Positions 26,024 to 33,855 of a DNA stretch of 64,000 nucleotides are shown piece after piece. The DNA comes from Cereibacter_A azotoformans. Lineage in GTDB: Bacteria; Pseudomonadota; Alphaproteobacteria; Rhodobacterales; Rhodobacteraceae. The DNA is taken from assembly GCF_003050905.1 (NCBI RefSeq), contig NZ_QAOT01000010.1, one strand, 5' to 3'. Every line of letters begins with the position of its first letter. Position 1 is the stretch's first letter. A program made the position numbers and the translations under genes. A model generated the notes under the pieces. The model had not been told where the DNA came from. It saw nothing but the letters and a program-made list of their open reading frames with translations, and made no database searches.

Positions 26024-26968
26024 ATGGACAGTAGCGGCGACGGGTCTATGGCAGCGCAGAGCGCGCCCGACCAGACGGAAGACGACCAGGCGGAATCTGG
26101 GCCCAAGGGCCTGTTCGGCCGACTTTTCAGTGCCTTTGCGCCCGCCGAGGGTGGAAATGGCGCCCTGTCTCCAGAGGACCGGGCATTCGCCATCGCACAG
26201 AGCAGCCTGACCCTTCCCGGCATTGCCAACCTTCGCCGCCTGCGGGTGGACGATGTGGCGATTCCCAAGGTGGAGATCGTGGCGGTGCCCGTCGATCTCG
26301 GCAAGGAGGATCTGGTCGCGGTGTTCCGCGAGCATGGCTTCTCGCGCCTGCCGGTCTATCGCGAGACGCTCGACCAGCCGCTGGGTCTGGTCCTGCTCAA
26401 GGATCTTGCGCTGCAGCACGGGTTCAACGGCGGCGGCGAGTTCAATTTCCGGTCCATGCTGCGGCCGCTGCTTTACGCGCCGCCCTCGATGCCCATCGGC
26501 GTCCTGCTGCAGAAGATGCAGCGCGAGCGGGTTCACATGGCGCTGGTGATCGACGAATACGGCGGCGTGGACGGGCTCGTGACCATCGAGGACCTGATCG
26601 AGACGGTGATCGGCGAGATCGAGGATGAACATGACGAGGCTGAAGGCCCGCTCTGGACCCTCGAGAAGCCGGGGGTCTACATGGCGCAGTCGCGCGCGCC
26701 GCTCGACGAGTTCGAGGCCGAGATCGGCCTGCGCCTGCGCCGCGACGAGGAGGACGAAGAGATCGATACGCTGGGCGGGCTCGTCTTCCTGCGTACCGGC
26801 CGCGTGCCGGTCCGTGGCGAGATCGTGCCCGACGAAAGCGGCGCCGAGTTCGAGGTGATCGACGCGGACGCCCGCAAGATCAAGCGTCTGCGCGTGCGTC
26901 TGCCGGGTCATGCCACCACCTCGGCCGGGGCGCGCCCCAAGGCGGAACAGCCTCTTCCTTCCGGCTGA
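26024..26968 (+). CDS. corC: CorC/HlyC-type CBS-domain protein
   Basis: A 314-residue cytosolic protein with two CBS motifs (about 70-190, DVAIPKVEIVAVPV...HMALVIDEYGGVDGLVTIEDL) and a CorC_HlyC domain (about 225-300, GGLVFLRTGRVPVRGEIV). It lacks the membrane DUF21 domain, as in CorC (YbeX). AAAGGA lies four bases before the ATG. It is associated with magnesium or cobalt efflux and, in other bacteria, ribosome fitness; it sits between ybeY and lnt as in many genomes. Confidence 0.92.
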   Translation: MDSSGDGSMAAQSAPDQTEDDQAESGPKGLFGRLFSAFAPAEGGNGALSPEDRAFAIAQSSLTLPGIANLRRLRVDDVAIPKVEIVAVPVDLGKEDLVAVFREHGFSRLPVYRETLDQPLGLVLLKDLALQHGFNGGGEFNFRSMLRPLLYAPPSMPIGVLLQKMQRERVHMALVIDEYGGVDGLVTIEDLIETVIGEIEDEHDEAEGPLWTLEKPGVYMAQSRAPLDEFEAEIGLRLRRDEEDEEIDTLGGLVFLRTGRVPVRGEIVPDESGAEFEVIDADARKIKRLRVRLPGHATTSAGARPKAEQPLPSG

Positions 26969-26975
26969 ACCGTCG

Positions 26976-27002
26976 CCGGGGACGCGGAAGGCGGGTCCCC
27001 GG
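26976..27002 (+). terminator. Stem-loop after corC
   Basis: A perfect 8-bp stem CCGGGGAC/GTCCCCGG with an 11-base loop and no T tract, in the gap before lnt. It may be a partial terminator. Confidence 0.5.
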
Positions 27003-27094
27003 ACGACATTGCGCGATCACGCGCTCGCGACGGGGGAGCCCTTGACGCCGGAGGGCGTCCGGGGCACCCACGGCTCCAGCCAACCGGAGACCGG

Positions 27095-28582
27095 ATGATC
27101 GCGCTTGCTCAACGCCGCCCCTATGGTGCGCGCCTCGGCCTTGCCGCCGGGGCGGGTTTGTTGCTGGCCACCGGACAGGCGCCCTTCGGCCTGTGGTGGC
27201 TTGCGCTGCCCGCGCTGGCCGGGTTGGTGGCCCTCGTCGCAGGCGCCGCGAGCCGCCGGCAGGCGGCGCTGATCGCCCTGTTCGGCGGCGCGGGCCATTT
27301 CGCCTTCGCGCTCAGCTGGATCATCGAGCCTTTCCTCATCGACGTCGAGACCTATGGCTGGATGGCGCCCTTCGCGCTGGTGCTGATGGCCTTCGGGCTT
27401 GCGCTCTTCTGGGGGCTTGCGGGCTGGCTGGCGCATGTCGCGCCCGGCTGGCGGCGCCCGGTGGCCTTTGCCACGGCCCTCGCCGCGGTGGAACTGGCGC
27501 GCGGGTATGTGCTGACAGGCTTTCCCTGGGCGCTGATCGGCCATGTCTGGGTCGGCGCCTGGCCGGCGCAGGTGGCCAGCCTCGTCGGTCCCTCGGGCCT
27601 CACGCTTCTGACCACGCTTGCCGCCGCGCTGCCGGTGGCGTTGCGCTGGCGGGGCCTTGGTATTTCGGCGGCCCTTCTGGCGGCGGCTTCGGGCTTCGGG
27701 CTCTGGCGCCTGTCCCTGCCCGAGCCGGCACCCGCCGGGCCGGTCCTGCGCCTTGTGCAGCCCAACGCCGAGCAGCGGATGAAGTGGGACCCGGATCTGG
27801 CCGCCACCCATTTCGGCCGCCTGCTGGCCCTGAGTTCCGAGGGCCCGCGCCCCGACCTGGTGATCTGGCCCGAAACCTCGGTCCCTTATCTGCTCGACCG
27901 TTCTCCGGGTATCCTGAGCGAGATCGCGGCCGCAGGCCGGGGGGCGCCGGTCGTGGTGGGCATCCAGCGCGGCGAGGGCTGGCGCTTCTGGAACAGCCTT
28001 GCGGTGGTCGCGCCCGACGGGCGGATCACCGGCCTTTATGACAAGCACCATCTGGCGCCCTTCGGAGAGTATGTTCCCATGGGCGACCGGATGTTCGACC
28101 TCTTCGGCATCCGCGCCTTTGCGGCGCAGGAGGGGTTCGGCTATTCTGCGGGCGAGGGGCCCCAGGTGCTCGATCTTGGTCCCGGACTTGGCAAGGCGCT
28201 GCCGCTGATCTGCTACGAGGCGGTCTTCCCGCAGGATCTGCGCACCGAGGAGCGGCCGGACTGGATCCTCCAGATCACGAACGACGCCTGGTTCGGCACC
28301 TTCAACGGGCCCTATCAGCATCTGGCCCAGACGCGACTCCGGGCGATCGAGATGGGGCTGCCGCTGGCCCGCGTGGCCAACACCGGTGTTTCGGCCCTGA
28401 TCGATGCGCGGGGGCGGGTGCTGGCCGAACTGCCGCTGGGCGAGGCGGGATACAAAGATGTCGCACTGCCGGGGGCGTTTCCGGCTACGCCCTTCTCGCG
28501 CTTGGGAGAATTGCCGCTTCTGGCATGTCTCTTTGCCCTCTGCGGCCTTCTCTTCGCGACCCGCGACCCTCACCGCGCTTGA
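27095..28582 (+). CDS. lnt: Apolipoprotein N-acyltransferase
   Basis: A 495-residue inner-membrane enzyme that adds the third acyl chain to lipoproteins. Six to seven N-terminal helices precede the nitrilase-like domain. The triad is visible: Glu in WPETSVPYLL, Lys in LYDKHHLAPFGEYVP and Cys in LICYEAVFP. CCGGAGACCGG precedes the ATG. The final hydrophobic helix is at about 470-490. Canonical length. Confidence 0.95.
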   Translation: MIALAQRRPYGARLGLAAGAGLLLATGQAPFGLWWLALPALAGLVALVAGAASRRQAALIALFGGAGHFAFALSWIIEPFLIDVETYGWMAPFALVLMAFGLALFWGLAGWLAHVAPGWRRPVAFATALAAVELARGYVLTGFPWALIGHVWVGAWPAQVASLVGPSGLTLLTTLAAALPVALRWRGLGISAALLAAASGFGLWRLSLPEPAPAGPVLRLVQPNAEQRMKWDPDLAATHFGRLLALSSEGPRPDLVIWPETSVPYLLDRSPGILSEIAAAGRGAPVVVGIQRGEGWRFWNSLAVVAPDGRITGLYDKHHLAPFGEYVPMGDRMFDLFGIRAFAAQEGFGYSAGEGPQVLDLGPGLGKALPLICYEAVFPQDLRTEERPDWILQITNDAWFGTFNGPYQHLAQTRLRAIEMGLPLARVANTGVSALIDARGRVLAELPLGEAGYKDVALPGAFPATPFSRLGELPLLACLFALCGLLFATRDPHRA

Positions 28583-28589
28583 CCCGGCT

Positions 28590-28613
28590 CCCCCGCGGGG
28601 TGTAGCGCGGGGG
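28590..28613 (+). terminator. Terminator between lnt and the metK riboswitch
   Basis: A perfect 8-bp stem CCCCCGCG/CGCGGGGG with an 8-base loop immediately after lnt, just upstream of the riboswitch. No T tract. Confidence 0.6.
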
Positions 28614-28617
28614 GCAA

Positions 28618-28664
28618 CCGTCACAACGGCTTCCTGGCGTGGCGGGGATAACCCCAACGGAGCA
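28618..28664 (+). promoter_or_regulatory. SAM/SAH riboswitch (metK leader)
   Basis: The leader matches the SAM/SAH riboswitch class known upstream of metK in Rhodobacterales. A 7-bp stem CCGTCAC/GTGGCGG closes a loop with the conserved core ACGGCTTCCTGGC, and the 3' element AACGGAGCA contains the metK Shine-Dalgarno. GCTTCC in the loop can pair with GGAGC to make the H-type pseudoknot that hides the ribosome-binding site when ligand is bound. A small extra GGGG-ATA-ACCCC hairpin lies in the linker. Expected effect: SAM represses metK translation. Confidence 0.92.
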
Positions 28665-28670
28665 CTTTCC

Positions 28671-29837
28671 ATGTCCCGCATGAACTACGTCTTCACCTCC
28701 GAGTCGGTCTCGGAAGGTCACCCCGACAAGCTGTGCGATCGCGTGTCGGATGCCGTCCTCGATGCCTTCCTGGCCGAGGAGCCCAACGCCCGCGTCGCCT
28801 GCGAGACCTTCGCCACGACCGGACGTGTCGTTGTCGGGGGCGAGGTCGGCCTGTCCGACCCCCAGAAGCTGGACGAGTTCATGGGGCGCGTGGACGGGAT
28901 CGTCCGCGATTGCGTGAAGGACATCGGCTACGAGCAGCAGGAGTTCCACTGGCGCACGATCGAGGTGCAGAACTTCCTGCACCGCCAGTCTGCCCATATC
29001 GCGCAGGGCGTGGACAAGGACGGCGCCGGCGATCAGGGCATCATGTTCGGCTATGCCTGCCGCGAGACGCCCGAGCTGATGCCGGCGCCGATCCAGTATG
29101 CCCATGCCATCCTGCGCCGTCTGGCCGAGGTGCGGAAGTCCGGGCAGGAGCCCGACCTGCGCCCCGACGCCAAGTCACAGCTGTCGCTGCGCTACGAGGA
29201 CGGCAAGCCCGTCGAGGTGCGCTCGATCGTGCTCTCGACCCAGCACGCCCATGAAGAGCAGACTTCGGCCGACATCCGCGCCATCGTCGAGCCCTACATC
29301 CGCGAGGTCCTGCCCGAAGGCTGGATCACCGAGGCCACCGAATGGTGGGTGAACCCGACCGGCACCTTCGTGATCGGCGGGCCGGACGGCGACGCGGGCC
29401 TGACGGGGCGGAAGATCATCGTGGACACCTATGGTGGCGCGGCCCCGCACGGCGGCGGTGCCTTCTCGGGCAAGGACCCGACCAAGGTGGACCGTTCGGC
29501 TGCCTACGCCGCGCGCTATCTGGCGAAGAACGTGGTGGCGGCCGGGTTGGCGGATCGCTGCACGCTGCAGGTCTCCTACGCCATCGGCGTGGCCAAGCCG
29601 CTGTCGATCTATGTGGACACCCATGGCACGGGCCAGGTGGATGCGGCGCAGATCGAGAAGGCCGTGGCCGAGTGCATGGACCTGACCCCGCGCGGCATCC
29701 GCGAGCATCTGAACCTCTGCCGTCCGATCTATGCACGGACCTCGGCCTATGGCCACTTCGGCCGCGCGCCCGAGGAAGACGGCGGCTTCTCGTGGGAGCG
29801 GACCGACCTGACCGAGGCGCTGCTCAAGGCCGTCTGA
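28671..29837 (+). CDS. metK: S-adenosylmethionine synthetase
   Basis: A 388-residue enzyme making SAM from methionine and ATP. Motifs: EGHPDKLCD near the N-terminus, GAGDQGIMFGYA (ATP site) and the P-loop-like GGGAFSGKDPTKVDRS. The start MSRMNY lies 8 bases after the GGAG in the riboswitch's 3' arm; the ATG at 28680 is an alternative. It is a single-gene unit between a riboswitch and a strong terminator. Confidence 0.97.
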   Translation: MSRMNYVFTSESVSEGHPDKLCDRVSDAVLDAFLAEEPNARVACETFATTGRVVVGGEVGLSDPQKLDEFMGRVDGIVRDCVKDIGYEQQEFHWRTIEVQNFLHRQSAHIAQGVDKDGAGDQGIMFGYACRETPELMPAPIQYAHAILRRLAEVRKSGQEPDLRPDAKSQLSLRYEDGKPVEVRSIVLSTQHAHEEQTSADIRAIVEPYIREVLPEGWITEATEWWVNPTGTFVIGGPDGDAGLTGRKIIVDTYGGAAPHGGGAFSGKDPTKVDRSAAYAARYLAKNVVAAGLADRCTLQVSYAIGVAKPLSIYVDTHGTGQVDAAQIEKAVAECMDLTPRGIREHLNLCRPIYARTSAYGHFGRAPEEDGGFSWERTDLTEALLKAV

Positions 29838-29869
29838 TCCGGCGCCTGACGAGAGCGACGTTCAAAATG

Positions 29870-29894
29870 AAGCCCCGGCGGATCGCCGGGGCTT
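29870..29894. terminator. Bidirectional terminator metK / PG-binding protein
   Basis: A perfect 11-bp stem AAGCCCCGGCG/CGCCGGGGCTT with loop GAT, followed by CTGTCGTTCTG. It sits between convergent genes and serves both directions. Confidence 0.85.
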
Positions 29895-29940
29895 CTGTCG
29901 TTCTGAAACTCTTGCTGAAAAGGCCTTGGTGAAATCCGGT

Positions 29941-30477
29941 TCAGCCCCCGAGGCTGTCCATCACGCTGTAGGCTCCGGCGATGCTGCCGAGTTGGCCCGA
30001 ACGGCCGCTTTCCCGCGCGTAGGCCTCGACGGCCGAGGAGGTGCCGGGGCCCCAGGCGCCGTCGATCGAGCCCGAGTAATAGCCGTAACGGGCGAGCGAG
30101 ATCTGCACCTCGCGCCGCATCTGGGGCGAGAGTTCGCGGAAGGCCTGCGCGGCCGGGGTGGAATGGACGCTGGGGGCGACGTAGCGCGGCTGGTAGGTCA
30201 CCGGGCGCGGCGCGGTCGTGGCATAGGTCGCGCGGGGCTGGACGTAATACTGCGGCTGCGCCGGCGGGGCGGCGTAGCGCGGCTGCTGCTGGGCAAAGGG
30301 CCACTGGCCGTTGGCCCGCATGTTCTGCATCACCACGCCGGCCACAGCGGCGGTGGCGGCACCCGCGATGAAGGCCTTGTCCTTCTTGCCGAGCGCATGG
30401 GCCGGAGCGGCGGCCGCGGGCACCAGCGACAGGGCGGCCAGCGCGGCGATGGCGGTCTTGCGAAGGTTGATGGTCAT
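29941..30477 (-). CDS. Exported peptidoglycan-binding-like protein
   Basis: A 178-residue secreted protein. A Sec signal peptide (about 1-29, KTAIAALAALSLVPAAAAPAHA) is followed by an Ala-rich segment, a Pro/Gln/Tyr-rich linker (about 60-110) and a C-terminal peptidoglycan-binding type 1 domain (MRREVQISLARYGYYSGSIDGAWGPGTSSAVEAYAR). The start at 30477 has GGAG six bases upstream; METQ at 30489 has no binding site. Probably anchored to the cell wall; no catalytic domain is present. Confidence 0.82.
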   Translation of the reverse strand: MTINLRKTAIAALAALSLVPAAAAPAHALGKKDKAFIAGAATAAVAGVVMQNMRANGQWPFAQQQPRYAAPPAQPQYYVQPRATYATTAPRPVTYQPRYVAPSVHSTPAAQAFRELSPQMRREVQISLARYGYYSGSIDGAWGPGTSSAVEAYARESGRSGQLGSIAGAYSVMDSLGG

Positions 30478-30738
30478 CTGCGTCTCCATGGTTCGCGCCC
30501 CGGGTCGAGGCGGTGCGTTTGCTGCTCCGCAACATGGGTCGAACGTCGGTGTCAGGCAAAAACCCCGCGTTGCTATCGGATAACAGCCGCCCTGACATGC
30601 CTGTAACCCTTTGACGATGAAGGGTTCTGTATTCTGCAGATGTCCGGGTTCCCGGGAGGGCAGGATCTTGCGCGACGGGCGGTTGACCTGCGCGGCGGCG
30701 ACGTTTAGGGGCAGGCACAGGCGGTGAGAGGTGCCGAC

Positions 30739-31497
30739 ATGACGGAAGACAAGGCTGCCGAATCCGGCATCGGACAGACACAGGCCGGGGTGGCGCCGGG
30801 CTCGGAGGGCGAGCCGGCGTCGGGCTGGCGCAACTTCTATGGGCGGCGGTCGGGCAAGACGCTCCGTCCCTCGCAGAAGACGTACCTCACCGAGGATCTC
30901 GGCAGGCTTCGCCCCGCCGGCATCTCGCCTGAAGAAAATCCCGAGCGTCGGCCTCTGGATCTCGGGGTGCTGTTCGGTGGTCGGCCGGTCTGGCTCGAGA
31001 TCGGCTTCGGCGGCGGCGAACACATGGTCCATATGGCCGCCCGGAACCCCGACGTGGGCCTGATCGGGTGCGAGCCGTTCGTGAACGGCGTGGCGATGCT
31101 GCTTGGCAAGATCCGCGAGGCGGGGGTCGAGAACCTGCTCGTCCACCCGGGGGATGTGCGCGATCTCTTTGACGTGCTGCCGGCAGGCTCGATCCGGAAG
31201 GCCTTTCTGAACTATCCCGATCCCTGGCCGAAGAAACGCCATCACAAGCGCCGTTTCGTGACGCAGGGCCATCTGCAGCCCTTGGCGCGTGTCCTTGCGC
31301 CGGGGGCCGAGTTCCGCGTGGCGACCGACATTCCCGACTATGTCCGGCAGACGCTGGAAGAGGTGCCGCTTGCGGGGTTCGATCTGGTGAACCAGAGCGG
31401 CACTCCGTGGGAGGACTGGCTCTCGACCCGCTACGAGCAGAAGGCGCTGCGCGAAGGGCGGGAGCCGCATTACCTGACCTTCCGGCGGATGGGTTGA
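30739..31497 (+). CDS. trmB: tRNA (guanine-N7)-methyltransferase
   Basis: A 252-residue SAM-dependent enzyme making m7G46 in tRNA. It has EIGFGGGEHMVHMAARNP (SAM motif I), the signature LNYPDPWPKKRHHKRRFV and a C-terminal acidic-aromatic end (SGTPWEDWLSTRYEQKAL). The start at 30739 is chosen for the GAGAGG seven bases upstream; a GTG at 30724 is an alternative. The first 35 residues are a poorly conserved extension. Confidence 0.94.
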   Translation: MTEDKAAESGIGQTQAGVAPGSEGEPASGWRNFYGRRSGKTLRPSQKTYLTEDLGRLRPAGISPEENPERRPLDLGVLFGGRPVWLEIGFGGGEHMVHMAARNPDVGLIGCEPFVNGVAMLLGKIREAGVENLLVHPGDVRDLFDVLPAGSIRKAFLNYPDPWPKKRHHKRRFVTQGHLQPLARVLAPGAEFRVATDIPDYVRQTLEEVPLAGFDLVNQSGTPWEDWLSTRYEQKALREGREPHYLTFRRMG

Positions 31498-31722
31498 GGT
31501 CGGAGAGACAGTTCCCTTGTTGCGGGAGTGCGTTGCGGGGAGTTGTTCACATCCTGCGCGAGCATTCTCGCGCCGGCCTGTCGCGCGGTCGCACGACGGC
31601 TTCGGGGAGGACCGGCCGACAAGCGGCGGCGACCTTCGGGGGCGACAGGTCGGGCCGGGTTTGGCGCTGGACCGGACGGGGCGCATTGGGTAAGGCTCGC
31701 GCCGTCAATCTGGAGGAAGACC

Positions 31723-33060
31723 ATGTCCGGACACGGGGCCGCGCAACCGATGACCGCCCGCCGCTCGGGGCCGCTCAGGGGGCGGGCCGAGATCCCGGGC
31801 GACAAGTCGATCAGCCACCGCGCGCTGATCCTCGGCGCGATGGCTGTTGGCGAGACGCGGATCACGGGCCTGCTCGAGGGGCAGGACGTGCTCGATACGG
31901 CCAAGGCGATGCGCGCCTTCGGGGCCGAGCTGATCCAGCACGGCCCGGGCGACTGGTCGGTGCATGGGGTGGGAGTGGGCGGCTTTGCCGAACCCGCCGA
32001 GGTGATCGACTGCGGCAACTCGGGAACGGGGGTGCGGCTGATCATGGGGTCGATGGCGACGTCGCCGATCACCGCCACCTTCACGGGCGACGCCTCGTTG
32101 CGCAAGCGGCCGATGGGGCGGGTGACCGATCCGCTGGCGCTGTTCGGGGCGCGCGCCTACGGCCGCAAGGGCGGGCGGTTGCCGATGACGCTGGTGGGGG
32201 CGGCCGAGCCGGTGCCGGTGCACTACACGGTGCCGGTGCCGTCGGCGCAGGTGAAGTCGGCCGTCCTGCTCGCGGGGTTGAACGCGCCGGGCCAGACGGT
32301 GGTCGTCGAACGCGAGGCCACGCGGGACCATTCCGAGCGGATGCTGCGCGGCTTCGGGGCGGAGCTGACGGTCGAGGCCGCGCCCGAAGGGCAGATCATC
32401 ACCCTGACGGGGCAGCCCGAGCTGCGGCCGCAGACGGTGGCGGTGCCGCGCGATCCGTCCTCGGCGGCCTTTCCGGTCTGCGCCGCGCTGATCGTGGAAG
32501 GGTCGGAGATCCTCGTGCCGGGGGTCAGCCGGAATCCGACGCGGGATGGCCTTTATGTGACGCTGCTCGAGATGGGGGCGGACATCGCCTTCGAGAACGA
32601 GCGCGAGGAAGGGGGCGAGCCGGTCGCGGACCTCCGCGTGCGCGCCTCGGAGCTGAAGGGGGTGGAGGTGCCGCCCGAGCGCGCGCCGTCGATGATCGAC
32701 GAATATCCGATCCTGTCGGTGGTGGCGGCCTTCGCGGACGGCACCACCATCATGCGCGGTGTGAAGGAGTTGCGCGTGAAGGAGAGCGACCGGATCGACG
32801 CCATGGCGCGCGGCCTCGAGGCCTGCGGCGTGCGGATCGAGGAGGACGAGGACACGCTGGTCGTGCACGGGAGGGGGAGCGTTCCGGGAGGGGCGACCTG
32901 CGCCACCCACCTCGACCACCGCATCGCGATGAGCTTTCTCGTGCTCGGCATGGCTGCGGAGGCGCCGGTCGCGGTGGACGACGGCTCGCCCATCGAGACC
33001 TCCTTTCCGATCTTCATGGGGTTGATGCGCACGCTCGGGGCGGATCTGTCGGACGGTTGA
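31723..33060 (+). CDS. aroA: 3-phosphoshikimate 1-carboxyvinyltransferase (EPSP synthase)
   Basis: A 445-residue shikimate-pathway enzyme. It has GRAEIPGDKSISHRALILGA (phosphate site with the catalytic Lys), the DCGNSGTGVRL motif, RDHSERML, and near the end LDHRIAMSFLVLG. GGAGGAAGACC precedes the ATG. The active-site helix shows the alternative alphaproteobacterial form of residues around the glyphosate-binding loop (NSGTGVRL), as in class II enzymes with an Ala or Gly change. cmk and rpsA follow in the common order. Confidence 0.96.
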   Translation: MSGHGAAQPMTARRSGPLRGRAEIPGDKSISHRALILGAMAVGETRITGLLEGQDVLDTAKAMRAFGAELIQHGPGDWSVHGVGVGGFAEPAEVIDCGNSGTGVRLIMGSMATSPITATFTGDASLRKRPMGRVTDPLALFGARAYGRKGGRLPMTLVGAAEPVPVHYTVPVPSAQVKSAVLLAGLNAPGQTVVVEREATRDHSERMLRGFGAELTVEAAPEGQIITLTGQPELRPQTVAVPRDPSSAAFPVCAALIVEGSEILVPGVSRNPTRDGLYVTLLEMGADIAFENEREEGGEPVADLRVRASELKGVEVPPERAPSMIDEYPILSVVAAFADGTTIMRGVKELRVKESDRIDAMARGLEACGVRIEEDEDTLVVHGRGSVPGGATCATHLDHRIAMSFLVLGMAAEAPVAVDDGSPIETSFPIFMGLMRTLGADLSDG

Positions 33061-33068
33061 GGGCGGCC

Positions 33069-33089
33069 GCGGGGGCTTCGCGCCCCCGC
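33069..33089 (+). terminator. Stem-loop between aroA and cmk with trailing ATATTT element
   Basis: A perfect 8-bp stem GCGGGGGC/GCCCCCGC with a 5-base loop just after the aroA stop, followed by a C-run and GCGGGATATTTGGGCC. The combination resembles a dispersed intergenic element that I remember from Rhodobacterales genomes. The cmk start lies only 41 bases on, so any termination must be partial. Confidence 0.6.
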
Positions 33090-33129
33090 ACCCCCGCGGG
33101 ATATTTGGGCCAGAATGAAAGGCTGCGGA

Positions 33130-33750
33130 ATGCGCTTCACGGTGGCGATCGACGGGCCGGCGGCCGCGGGCAAGGGCACGATCTCTCGGGCGGTCGCGGC
33201 GCATTTCCGCTTTGCGCATCTGGACACGGGGCTGCTCTACCGGGCCGTCGGGGCGAGGGTGGCCGAAGGGGCGGAGCCGGTGGCGGCGGCGCGCGGGCTG
33301 GAAATGTCCGATCTCGAGCGCGGCGATCTGCGCTCGGCCGAGGCGGGGCAGGCGGCGAGCCGGGTGGCGGCGCTGCCCGAGGTGCGGGCGGCGCTGGTGG
33401 AGTTCCAGCGCCGTTTCGCGCGGCGCGAGGGCGGGGCGGTGCTGGACGGGCGCGACATCGGCACGGTGATCTGTCCCGAGGCGGAGGTGAAGCTCTTCGT
33501 GACCGCCTCAGACGAGGAGCGCGCGCGGCGGCGCTGGCTGGAGCTGGCGGCCAAGGGGAGCGGGCAATCCGAGGCCGAGATTCTGCAGGATCTGCGCGAG
33601 CGCGACCGGCGGGACCGCGAGCGCGAGGCGGCTCCGCTCAGGCCGGCCCCGGATGCGCTCTTGCTTGACACGACGAAACTGACTATAGACGCCGCGGTGA
33701 ACAAGGCGATCGAAGCCATCGGACTCAGGCAGGCGCAGGGTCGGGAGTAA
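33130..33750 (+). CDS. cmk: Cytidylate kinase
   Basis: A 206-residue CMP/dCMP kinase with P-loop GPAAAGKGTI near the start, LDTGLLYRAV, the DGRDIGTVICPEA motif and an Arg-rich lid (ERDRRDREREAAPL). The start MRFTV at 33130 is preferred because AAAGG lies seven bases upstream; MKGCG at 33115 is the alternative. It lies between aroA and rpsA, the usual order in proteobacteria. Confidence 0.95.
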   Translation: MRFTVAIDGPAAAGKGTISRAVAAHFRFAHLDTGLLYRAVGARVAEGAEPVAAARGLEMSDLERGDLRSAEAGQAASRVAALPEVRAALVEFQRRFARREGGAVLDGRDIGTVICPEAEVKLFVTASDEERARRRWLELAAKGSGQSEAEILQDLRERDRRDREREAAPLRPAPDALLLDTTKLTIDAAVNKAIEAIGLRQAQGRE

Positions 33751-33855
33751 TCCGCGGCCCTTGTCGTTTTGAGCGAGGCTGGCCTTGGGCAGGTGAAAAG
33801 ACCGGCGGAGACAACCGCCTGGCCCGTGAAATGCGTGAAAAGGAAAACTGACTGC

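Noticed and set aside
33769..33855. A longer N-terminus for ribosomal protein S1
   Set aside because: The extra 29 residues do not resemble S1 and lack a binding site; the ATG at 33856 fits the family.
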